A DNA stretch of 42,464 nt from Candidatus Fermentithermobacillaceae bacterium (lineage in GTDB: Bacteria > Bacillota > Sulfobacillia > Fermentithermobacillales > DUSS01). Under the pieces are notes generated by a model that was not told where the DNA came from, did no database searches, and saw only the letters and a list, made by a program, of their open reading frames with translations. The position numbers were made by a program, and so were the translations under genes. Positions 7,337-14,248 of the stretch are shown piece after piece. The stretch's first letter is position 1, and every line of letters begins with the position of its first letter. Location: the NCBI GenBank assembly GCA_020725645.1, contig DYEQ01000091.1:1-42464 (forward strand), read 5' to 3'.

Positions 7337-8569
7337 ATGGAACGGGTCATTCTCGTACGGTACGGCGAGATTGCCTTGAAGGGCGAGAACCGCAGAGACT
7401 TCGAACTCGCTCTTAAGCGCAACATAGAGGAAAGCCTCGAGGACCTGGAAGGCGTCAGGGTCCGTCGTGCTCACGGCAGGTTTTTCGTGGAGGGACCAGG
7501 ACTTGCTGTGACCGGCGCGGTTGACAGGCTGTCCCGCATACCGGGAGTAGTATCGGTAAGCCCTGCCCGGCTGGTCCCCAACGACCTCGACGAAATCGCC
7601 GGGGCCGCTCGAGATATCGTCGCCGAATTCATCGAGGACGGTCGCCGCTCCGCTCATCACGCTGTTTCCGCAGGCCCGGAGAGGGAAGGAGAAAGAGCAA
7701 TCGCGTTCAAAGTAGCTTCGAAAAGGGCCTGGAAAGGGTTTCCTCTCACGTCTCCGGAGCTTGACGCCAGGATAGGAGCTTTCCTCCTCAGAACTTACCC
7801 GGAACTCCGGGTTGATGTGCACCACCCGTCTCTGACGTTAGGCATCGAAGTGCGGGAAGATGGGACGTATCTTTATTCAAAAGAGATCCCGGGTCCGGGG
7901 GGACTTCCCGCGGGAACGGCGGGAAAAGGAGTTCTTCTACTGTCAGGCGGCATAGACAGCCCGGTCGCCGGGTATCTCGCGGCCCGGCGCGGCATCAGGG
8001 TTCTCGCCCTTCACTTCTGGAGTTATCCCATCACCTCGCAGCGATCCCGGGATAAAGTCGTCGACCTTGCGAAAATCCTCCGGCGCTACGATAGATCCGT
8101 TCGTCTTTACGTCGCACACTTCACCGAGATTCAGACCCGGATCATGGAAAAGTGCCCTGAGAAATTCCGCGTGGTAGTCATGCGCCGGATGATGATGCGG
8201 GTCGCCGAAGCTTTCGCGCTCAAAAAGGGCGCCCTCTGCATAGTGACGGGGGAAAATGTGGGACAGGTGGCAAGTCAGACCCTGGAAAGTCTAAGAGCCA
8301 TTGAAGAGGTGACGACTCTCCCCGTTATCAGGCCGCTGGCCTGCTTTGATAAACGGGAGACGGTGGAACTAGCCAGGAAGATCGGGACGTATGAAACTTC
8401 GTGCCTCCCTTATGAGGACTGCTGTACCGTGTTCGTGCCCCGCCATCCAGCCACGAAGCCGGGACTCGAGGAATCGAGAGCTGCCGAAAGTGCTCTCGAT
8501 ATCGAAGACCTGGTCGAAAAATGCGTCGAGAACATCGAGGAAATCCCTCTGGACGCAGATCGCTCTTAG
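7337..8569 (+). CDS. thiI: tRNA 4-thiouridine synthase ThiI
   Basis: ThiI adenylates uridine-8 of tRNA and transfers sulfur to it; it also feeds thiamine thiazole synthesis. The order is N-terminal ferredoxin-like region and THUMP domain (about 1-170), then a PP-loop AANH domain with SGGIDSPVAGY (203-213) and the conserved TGENVGQVASQTLESL block (304-319). SCLPYEDCCTVFVPRHP near 355-371 contains the Cys that handles the persulfide. The protein is 410 residues and has no C-terminal rhodanese domain, as is usual in Bacillota, so the partner desulfurase encoded immediately upstream probably supplies the persulfide directly. The ATG at 7337 follows the desulfurase stop by five bases, consistent with cotranscription. 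A small UUCG hairpin overlaps the stop codon. Confidence 0.93.
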   Translation: MERVILVRYGEIALKGENRRDFELALKRNIEESLEDLEGVRVRRAHGRFFVEGPGLAVTGAVDRLSRIPGVVSVSPARLVPNDLDEIAGAARDIVAEFIEDGRRSAHHAVSAGPEREGERAIAFKVASKRAWKGFPLTSPELDARIGAFLLRTYPELRVDVHHPSLTLGIEVREDGTYLYSKEIPGPGGLPAGTAGKGVLLLSGGIDSPVAGYLAARRGIRVLALHFWSYPITSQRSRDKVVDLAKILRRYDRSVRLYVAHFTEIQTRIMEKCPEKFRVVVMRRMMMRVAEAFALKKGALCIVTGENVGQVASQTLESLRAIEEVTTLPVIRPLACFDKRETVELARKIGTYETSCLPYEDCCTVFVPRHPATKPGLEESRAAESALDIEDLVEKCVENIEEIPLDADRS

Positions 8570-8599
8570 GACTTCGGTCCTAAAGCTTGAGACTTTAGG
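8566..8599 (+). terminator. overlapping, mutually exclusive hairpins at the 3' end of thiI
   Basis: TTAGGAC-TTCG-GTCCTAA (8566-8583) is a perfect 7-bp stem with a UUCG-type tetraloop that includes the thiI stop codon. Its right arm can instead pair as CCTAAAG-N7-CTTTAGG (8579-8599), also perfect. Neither is followed by a good U-run, so termination is likely weak. The alternative folds may protect the mRNA 3' end or be coincidental with the flagellin promoter. Confidence 0.5.
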
Positions 8600-8607
8600 C
8601 CCAATTT
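8581..8607 (+). promoter_or_regulatory. candidate sigma-28/SigD promoter for flagellin
   Basis: TAAAGCTT (8581-8588) matches the -35 consensus TAAAGTTT at seven of eight positions. After 11 bases, CCCAATTT (8600-8607) matches the -10 GCCGATAT at five of eight. The spacing fits a flagellar sigma factor promoter and would give a leader of roughly 130 bases before the flagellin ATG at 8744. The assignment is by eye and the -10 match is modest. Confidence 0.4.
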
Positions 8608-8672
8608 CGGTTTCATCTCTTCACTGCCGTCCCAAGTTATCGATTAGATCAGTGAAGCTTCCAACAGGGAGC

Positions 8673-8691
8673 TCCGGGGCCACGCCCCGGA
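8673..8691 (+). promoter_or_regulatory. stable hairpin in the flagellin 5' leader
   Basis: TCCGGGGC-CAC-GCCCCGGA is a perfect 8-bp G+C-rich stem with a three-base loop. A further imperfect stem (AGCTTCC/GGGAGCT, about 8656-8673, one wobble) lies just before it. There is no U-run, so it is not a terminator. It probably stabilises the long-lived flagellin mRNA or presents the downstream CsrA-type sites. Confidence 0.6.
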
Positions 8692-8703
8692 AAGCGTCGG
8701 AAA

Positions 8704-8740
8704 CCGCAGGGATGCGGGATAAATCTACAAGGAGGTAGAT
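8704..8740 (+). promoter_or_regulatory. two tandem GGA-loop hairpins: probable CsrA sites over the flagellin SD
   Basis: Hairpin 1 is CCGCA-GGGA-TGCGG (8704-8717), a 5-bp stem with GGA in the tetraloop. Hairpin 2 is ATCTAC-AAGGAG-GTAGAT (8723-8740), a 6-bp stem whose six-base loop holds ACAAGGAGG-type sequence, that is, the Shine-Dalgarno site itself. The two GGA motifs are 21 bases apart. CsrA dimers bind GGA in hairpin loops and in Bacillus subtilis repress hag by covering its SD, with FliW as antagonist. The layout here matches that known design closely. csrA and fliW are not in the window. Confidence 0.65.
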
Positions 8741-8743
8741 GCG

Positions 8744-9568
8744 ATGAGGATCAACACCAACGTCAGTGCCCTGAATGCGTGGCGCAACCTGACCATCACC
8801 GACACGCTTCTGGGCAAGTCCATGGAGAAGCTCTCATCCGGTTACCGGATCGTGAGGGCGGCTGACGACGCTGCCGGTCTCGCCATATCCGAGAAGATGA
8901 GAGCTCAGATCATCGGTCTGAAGGGTGCGGTGAGAAACGCCCAGGACGGCATCTCCCTGCTCCAGACGGCTGAAGGCGCTCTGGATGAGACCCACAGCAT
9001 CCTGAGAAGGATGAGGGAGCTCGCCGGGCAAGCTGCGTCGGATGCGTTGACCGACGAAGACAGAGCGCAGCTCCAGTCCGAGTTCGAACAGCTGCAAACC
9101 GAGATCACCAGGATAGCTAACACCACCGAGTTCAACACGAAGAAGCTGCTGGATGGTACGCTGACCGGTGCGACCATCTTGATCGGGCCCAACACCGGGT
9201 CGGATCACATGGTGAGCTTCGGCATCAACAGCATGTCCGCCTCCGCTCTAGGAGTCGACAAGCCCCAGGCCGCCATCAGCACATTTGCCACTGCGGTCTC
9301 GGCGATCGATGCCATCGATGCTGCGATCAAGACGGTTTCAACCGAGAGGGCCAAGCTGGGTGCCCTGCAGAACCGCCTCGAGCACACCCTCAACAACCTG
9401 AACGTAGCTACGGAGAACCTCACCGCCGCCGAGTCCCGAATCCGTGATGTGGATATGGCCCTGGAGATGGCAAACTTCACGCGCCATCAGATCCTCGTGC
9501 AGGCGGGTACGGCGATGCTGGCGCAGGCGAACCTGAGGCCGCAGTCGGTGTTGAAGCTCCTCGGCTAA
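8744..9568 (+). CDS. hag: flagellin
   Basis: The main filament protein, secreted unfolded through the flagellar type III apparatus and polymerised outside the cell. The N-terminal D0/D1 region is classical (MRINTNVSALNAWRNL, then SGYRIVRAADDAAGLAISEKMRAQI), and the C-terminal D1/D0 ends AESRIRDVDMALEMANFTRHQILVQAGTAMLAQAN...VLKLLG. The central variable region is very short (roughly residues 145-195), so the protein has 274 residues, slightly shorter than B. subtilis Hag. It has an excellent SD (AAGGAGG) ten bases before the ATG, embedded in a hairpin, and a strong 3' stem-loop: a single-gene transcript. The convergent neighbour is a glycosyltransferase that might modify it. Confidence 0.95.
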   Translation: MRINTNVSALNAWRNLTITDTLLGKSMEKLSSGYRIVRAADDAAGLAISEKMRAQIIGLKGAVRNAQDGISLLQTAEGALDETHSILRRMRELAGQAASDALTDEDRAQLQSEFEQLQTEITRIANTTEFNTKKLLDGTLTGATILIGPNTGSDHMVSFGINSMSASALGVDKPQAAISTFATAVSAIDAIDAAIKTVSTERAKLGALQNRLEHTLNNLNVATENLTAAESRIRDVDMALEMANFTRHQILVQAGTAMLAQANLRPQSVLKLLG

Positions 9569-9607
9569 GCCGGCCAAAGCTTCATCCGACCGAATCTCGA
9601 AGGAAAG

Positions 9608-9632
9608 GGAGGCCCCGCAACGGGGCCTCCGC
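9608..9632 (+). terminator. terminator stem-loop after flagellin
   Basis: GGAGGCCCCG-CAA-CGGGGCCTCC (9608-9630) is a perfect 10-bp stem with a three-base loop, 40 bases after the flagellin stop. It is followed by GCTTGTGTTGG, T-rich but not a clean U-run. It could serve both convergent genes, as the stem is symmetric. Confidence 0.7.
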
Positions 9633-9685
9633 TTGTGTTGGTACGTTGTTCTCCGGTAAGAGCTAATCCCGAGCAGGATAATTGA

Positions 9686-12409
9686 TCACGCGTTCTTTTC
9701 GCGGCCTGTAGCTTGAGCTATCTCCCGCATCCTCCGGAGAATGCCGCCCACCTTCTCAAGAGCCTCGTCGGTGCCATACAACCCCACGGTCTTCTGCAAA
9801 AGCTGCCACGCGTCGTCCACACGACCCAAGTTGGCCAGGGCCGATACGGCTTTCAACGACTCCTGACGGGTAAGGGGCCTAAAGCTTTCAAGCTCCTGAT
9901 ACAGGGCGGCACACTCTTTGTAAAGATTGCGGTTCCAGGCGATCTGCCCGAGCATGGCAAGGGTTTCAGGTCGCTTACCTCTTTGGAGGGAGGCGACGAG
10001 GAAGTCGGCGGCTAAATCCAAAAACCCCTTTTCGAAGAGAAGCTGGCCTGCAAAAAACTCTGGATCATCGCAAGACGAAAGAGCCCTGAGACCCTTTTCG
10101 AAAAGCTCGAAAGCACCTATATCCACCAGAAAGCCGAGAACTTTTAAGAGCGCGGGAATCCGTCCCCTCGGACTCGGTCTTCCTGCGAAGATATCCTGGA
10201 CCGTCTCGTCCAATCCCGCAGTGGGCGAGGCAGGGTCGCTGAGGAGCCTGAGGATTTCCCCCCTCCTCTTATCCCATTTTTCACCCGATCTCAGAAACCA
10301 TCGGGAAGCTTCGGCGAACTTGCGCCGGGCGAGATAAACCTCACCTAGAGCTCCCGGGTCTGTACCGACGAATTCCTCGGCCAGGCACATAGCTAAGTCC
10401 TCGGCACCCGTTTGCAGGCTTTCGACGACCGCCGCCCGAGCCTTCGAGGCGCCCGCCTCGTTCAGCATCTGCAGAGTCTTGTCCGGCCACACCCTGACGA
10501 GGAGTCTTTGAGTTTGCGGATGATCGGGATTGGAAGCAAGGGACCGGGTTATGTGGAAAAGCGCCCGCTCTTTATCGTTGCTACCCAGATAAGCTTTGGC
10601 CAGGAGGAGGTCCAGGGAAAAGGTTCTCACGCCATCCGTCTCCGGAAGCCATGAAGGGGGAGGAAACTTGGCCGCCTCCTCGAGCAGAGTCCGAGCTTCG
10701 TCGGCCCTGCCCGCGGCAATCAAGACTTCAGCGATGGTTTCGGCCAGTTCAAGGAGCCCCGGAAGTTCCCGCTTGACTTCGCTCCAGAAGGCCAGGATTT
10801 CGTCGACTTTGCCCAAAGAGGCATAGGATTCGACCAGGGTAAGGGCGGCAAAGAACCTGGAGTGGGAAGCGGGGTGGAGGGTTTTGAATGCATCCTGTAG
10901 AAGGGGAATAGCTTCGGCGAAATTCCCGGTGTTCTTCATCTCCACGCCGAGTTGAAACTGGTAGTACGCGCGATTTTCCCCGCTTTCCAGCGCTTCTCCT
11001 ACCATGAGTATATTTCTTCTTCGCTTGTCTTTGCTGCGGGACACCAAAGAACCGTATCCTAAATGCTCCAGACAAATGGGGGACGTCACGATCGGCCCCT
11101 TGATGCTGGGGAGTATTTGTTCATGTATCTTTCCCGAATACCTGTACGAGGGCCTGTTCAAATGCACCCGCAGGAGCTGGCAGTCTTTCTCCACCCCCTC
11201 ACCCACGATGTTCTTCACCGAGACCAAAAGCCCGTGGGGATATACGCCGTCTTTAGGCAATACGGAGCGCTTGAACACCAGCTTGGACTCAGGAGTGACC
11301 CGTTCGTCCGCGTCTATGGCGAACACGTACATGCAGGAAGCCCGTTCTATGCAAGCATTTCTCGCCTTCGAAAAGTCGTCATCCCACCCACCGCTGAACA
11401 CCGTTGCGCCGAGAGCCCGGGCTACCCGTGCCGTTCCGTCCCGGGAACCGGTATCGTTAACCACAGTCTCGTCAGCTACCGGCACGAGGGAGAGGAGACA
11501 GTCCTCGATCATCCCTTCCTCATCTTTCGCGATTATGCAAGCGGACACGTCCGGGACCTGAGGGGGTGGGAGAACCGGCAGAGGTCTTCCGTTGGACAAA
11601 AAGAGGAGAAGAGATGGAGAACACGGGAAAGCAGCTCGCCCGGTTTGCCCCGAAACAAAGGCCCCGCCCGGGGCGAGGCTTTTTTTCGAAGCATGCTCAA
11701 CCCCTACTGCAAGCCGGCTTTGCGCCGGTCCATTATGAGAAGCTTGCTCCTGCTCAGGCATAATTAAAAGAACGTAGTCGGGAAGGTTAAGCAATTTCTC
11801 TATTTCTTCGCTCGACAGGAGCTTCGAACTCACCATATCCTTCATGTCCTTTATGACCAGAAGATGCGGAATGCCTGCGAGAGTGAGCGCTGCCGACAGA
11901 GGCGGGAAAAAGGATATCGCCGTACCCGGTTTAGGTGGCAGACGCCGGGCGTAGCTCTCCAGAGGTTTGACAGGGACTACACAAAAGGAATCGGCATATC
12001 GTTCTAGAAGGGAAACGGGGAGTTCGGGGGCGCCTTTCAACACGAGTTCCCCGTCACCGGAAAACGCCCGAGTTAGAAGGTTTACTCTGCACCCTCTTTC
12101 CAGAAGGGTTTCGGCGATATAGCGAGCTTCCTCCATCATCCCCGCAAGCTCGGGTCCGAGGAGCCAGAATTGTCCGCCTTTTCCCGGCGATTTCGCCTTT
12201 CCCCCTGCGGCAGGTCCGATCTGTTCCTCAGGCTCATAGCTGGAAACGTTTTGGGGCACCGTGCTCAGGTACTGGCCCAACCTGCGATCTTGGCGTACAG
12301 CTCGCGTGACCCTGGCTTCGGCATTCTTATCTAAACGCAAGAAAACGCCGGCCACGGCCTCTTCCTTCAGCTTCGCATCGGCGAGATAGCTTTCAAACTC
12401 GATGAGCAT
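9686..12409 (-). CDS. large glycosyltransferase: N-terminal unknown module, GT2 domain, C-terminal TPR region
   Basis: A 907-residue protein with three parts. Residues 1-220 form an unrecognised module whose middle (FWLLGPELAG...LLERGCRVNLLTR...PHLLVIKDMKD) has a Rossmann-like, glycosyltransferase-B flavour. A linker of about 65 residues (220-285), rich in Ser/Gly/Pro, follows. From about 287 comes a GT2 domain: VSACIIAKDEEGMIEDCLLSL, DTGSRDGT (319-326) and the metal-binding FAIDADERVTPES (363-375). After about 480 the rest is helical repeats of TPR type. It should transfer a sugar from a nucleotide-sugar donor to a peptide or glycan. Lying convergent to flagellin, it is a candidate flagellin glycosyltransferase; TPR-GT proteins such as Caulobacter FlmG do that job, but this is inference. 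AAGGAAG upstream supports the ATG at 12409. A terminator-like hairpin sits inside the linker. Confidence 0.8.
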   Translation of the reverse strand: MLIEFESYLADAKLKEEAVAGVFLRLDKNAEARVTRAVRQDRRLGQYLSTVPQNVSSYEPEEQIGPAAGGKAKSPGKGGQFWLLGPELAGMMEEARYIAETLLERGCRVNLLTRAFSGDGELVLKGAPELPVSLLERYADSFCVVPVKPLESYARRLPPKPGTAISFFPPLSAALTLAGIPHLLVIKDMKDMVSSKLLSSEEIEKLLNLPDYVLLIMPEQEQASHNGPAQSRLAVGVEHASKKSLAPGGAFVSGQTGRAAFPCSPSLLLFLSNGRPLPVLPPPQVPDVSACIIAKDEEGMIEDCLLSLVPVADETVVNDTGSRDGTARVARALGATVFSGGWDDDFSKARNACIERASCMYVFAIDADERVTPESKLVFKRSVLPKDGVYPHGLLVSVKNIVGEGVEKDCQLLRVHLNRPSYRYSGKIHEQILPSIKGPIVTSPICLEHLGYGSLVSRSKDKRRRNILMVGEALESGENRAYYQFQLGVEMKNTGNFAEAIPLLQDAFKTLHPASHSRFFAALTLVESYASLGKVDEILAFWSEVKRELPGLLELAETIAEVLIAAGRADEARTLLEEAAKFPPPSWLPETDGVRTFSLDLLLAKAYLGSNDKERALFHITRSLASNPDHPQTQRLLVRVWPDKTLQMLNEAGASKARAAVVESLQTGAEDLAMCLAEEFVGTDPGALGEVYLARRKFAEASRWFLRSGEKWDKRRGEILRLLSDPASPTAGLDETVQDIFAGRPSPRGRIPALLKVLGFLVDIGAFELFEKGLRALSSCDDPEFFAGQLLFEKGFLDLAADFLVASLQRGKRPETLAMLGQIAWNRNLYKECAALYQELESFRPLTRQESLKAVSALANLGRVDDAWQLLQKTVGLYGTDEALEKVGGILRRMREIAQATGREKNA
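11657..11686. other. terminator-like hairpin inside the glycosyltransferase linker
   Basis: On the plus strand AAAGGCCCCGCC-CGG-GGCGAGGCTTTTTTT folds into an imperfect stem (one bulge, one mismatch) followed by seven T residues. On the minus strand the same stem is followed by CCTTTGTTT. It lies at codons of about 241-251 of the minus-strand gene, exactly where its N-terminal module meets the GT2 domain. A second small hairpin (CCGGC-GCAAA-GCCGG in minus orientation, about 11714-11728) is close by. Confidence 0.6.
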
Positions 12410-12757
12410 GTCTACATCTTCCTTTCACCGGACGCATAAAGCTGCGCTCCTCTCATGAAAGCACCTGCACAGTACCAGTCCAGAACCTTACACGGTTCCG
12501 GACTTCGCCCCATTTCAGTCCCCTCACCTGGGGGTCTGATCTGGAGAGCCGATTCCTTGTTGCGTTTTCTCTTCATACGATTCGATTGCGGCCAGATCGA
12601 TACCTTTCTCACCCGCAGGATATACCCGGAGGGGGGCGAGTCTCCCTCTGAACCGGCCGGATTTGCCTGAACCCGATTATCGTTGATATCGAATCAACCG
12701 TGGGATAAGTTAAAGGAGACGACGGAAATTCCGGGTCGAAAGGTGAACTCTCGAAAC
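12410..12757. other. divergent intergenic region (348 bp) between the glycosyltransferase and miaB
   Basis: No convincing gene lies here. An 11-bp near-perfect inverted repeat (AGTCCAGAACC at 12477-12487 with GGTTCCGGACT at 12494-12504, one wobble) would form a hairpin in the leader of the minus-strand glycosyltransferase gene. GTTGAT-N5-ATCAAC (12682-12698) is a second inverted repeat on the miaB side and could be an operator. A 66-codon minus-strand frame (12412-12612) ends two bases before the glycosyltransferase start but has no ribosome site and no recognisable content. No clear sigma-A promoter was found. Confidence 0.4.
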
Positions 12758-14104
12758 ATGGGACGGTACTACGTTGAAACTCATGGCTGTCAGATGAACG
12801 AACGGGACAGCGAGACCATCGCAGCTTTATTGGAGCAAGTGGGTTACGTCGCTGCCGAAGACCCCCGAAACGCCGATCTTCTCGTGATCAATACGTGTGC
12901 GGTAAGGGAAGCTGCAGAACGAAAGGCGTGGGCCCGGCTGAGGGAGCTCGCTTCGGTTAAAAAACGCAATCGTGACGCGCTGGTGGTTCTGGCCGGATGC
13001 GTGGCCGAGATCCCCCAGACCCTCGAAAGGGCCAGAGAACTCCGGAATTTGGTTGACGTCCTGGTCGGTCCGGCTGAAATACCCAAGCTCCCGGAGCTCA
13101 TCAGGGAGGCGGAGGAAAGAAGAGAACTTTGCTACGCTCTTTCGGGACCCCGGCGAGGAAGGGTACCCTTTGGTCCGCCTCCCGAAGGCATGCCCAGAAA
13201 ACTGGTCCCTGGCGTGAGCGCCTACGTCACGATCATGTACGGCTGCGACAACTTTTGCACTTACTGCGTCGTTCCCTTCGTGCGAGGACCGCAGCTTTCA
13301 AGAAAACCCGAGGACATCATCGACGAAGTTCGGAAACTGGCGCGGGCCGGATATAAGGAGGTTTTCCTGCTCGGGCAGAACGTGAACGCCTACGGGTTAG
13401 ACCTTGGAGGAGAATATCGTTTCCACCATCTCCTCCGTGACCTGAACCGAATAGAAGGACTCGTGAGGATCAGATACGCCACATCCCACCCCCGGGATTT
13501 CTCCGAGGAAATGGTGGATGTCATAGCGTCTTTGGACAAAGTGTGCGAACATTTCCACCTTCCGGTCCAATCCGGCTCGGACCGGATACTGAAAGCGATG
13601 AACCGGGGTTATACGAGAGAACAGTATATCCGTCTCGTCGATTACATCAAGGGGAAGATCCCGGGCGCGTCGGTGACCACCGACATCATCGTGGGCTTCC
13701 CCGGCGAAACCGAGGAAGATTTCAAAGATACGTTGTCCCTGGTCCAATACTGCCGGTTTGACGGCGCCTTTACCTTCATTTTCTCGCCCAGGCGAGGGTC
13801 GGCCGCCGCAAGGATGCCGGACCAGATACCGTACCGGGAAAAGCAAAGGCGACTCGAACTGCTGGTGGCCGTGACTAAACGAATCACGCTGGAAAGGAAC
13901 AAACAGCTTCTGGGTTCGGTAGTGGAAGTCCTGATCGAAGGTCCGGACGAGCGAACTCCCGGCGCGATGCGGGGAAGGACCCGCACCAACAAAATGGTAA
14001 TCGCCACGGACGGAGGGCGGGTGGGCGATCTCGTCCTGGTGAAGGTGGAAGAGGCGGGAACCTGGTACCTAAAGGGATCGAGCGTGAAGTCGGAGGAGAC
14101 CTGA
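12758..14104 (+). CDS. miaB: tRNA-2-methylthio-N6-dimethylallyladenosine synthase MiaB
   Basis: A radical-SAM methylthiotransferase that converts i6A37 to ms2i6A37 in tRNA, acting after MiaA (encoded downstream). The N-terminal UPF0004 domain has the three auxiliary-cluster cysteines (Cys11 in ETHGCQMNERDSE, Cys47, Cys81). The radical-SAM motif YGCDNFCTYC gives Cys163, Cys167 and Cys170. A C-terminal TRAM-like domain follows (about 380-440). The ATG at 12758 is preferred: AGGTGA (12741-12746) lies 11 bases upstream and the protein then starts directly with the family's N-terminus. A TTG at 12683 would add 25 residues of non-conserved sequence. It begins the miaB-mutS-mutL-miaA-hfq cluster, all on one strand. 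Confidence 0.94.
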   Translation: MGRYYVETHGCQMNERDSETIAALLEQVGYVAAEDPRNADLLVINTCAVREAAERKAWARLRELASVKKRNRDALVVLAGCVAEIPQTLERARELRNLVDVLVGPAEIPKLPELIREAEERRELCYALSGPRRGRVPFGPPPEGMPRKLVPGVSAYVTIMYGCDNFCTYCVVPFVRGPQLSRKPEDIIDEVRKLARAGYKEVFLLGQNVNAYGLDLGGEYRFHHLLRDLNRIEGLVRIRYATSHPRDFSEEMVDVIASLDKVCEHFHLPVQSGSDRILKAMNRGYTREQYIRLVDYIKGKIPGASVTTDIIVGFPGETEEDFKDTLSLVQYCRFDGAFTFIFSPRRGSAAARMPDQIPYREKQRRLELLVAVTKRITLERNKQLLGSVVEVLIEGPDERTPGAMRGRTRTNKMVIATDGGRVGDLVLVKVEEAGTWYLKGSSVKSEET

Positions 14105-14248
14105 GCGGGTAGAATCGAGCTTTTTGTCGTTGCCTTTCTGTCGTTGAGGGGAAAGCATCACGGAGGAAGTTGAGATGCAGCAACTGGGCGAAGGGATACT
14201 AGACCCGTTCTGTTGCTGCAAGAGAGGACACACCGGAGGAAGAGGACC

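Noticed and set aside
8608-8743. cyclic-di-GMP riboswitch in the flagellin leader
   Set aside because: The leader lacks the conserved GEMM receptor segments; the structures are better explained as CsrA-type hairpins.
12412-12612. 66-codon minus-strand frame just before the glycosyltransferase
   Set aside because: No ribosome-binding site before its GTG, no recognisable content, and it overlaps inverted repeats; it may only be leader RNA.
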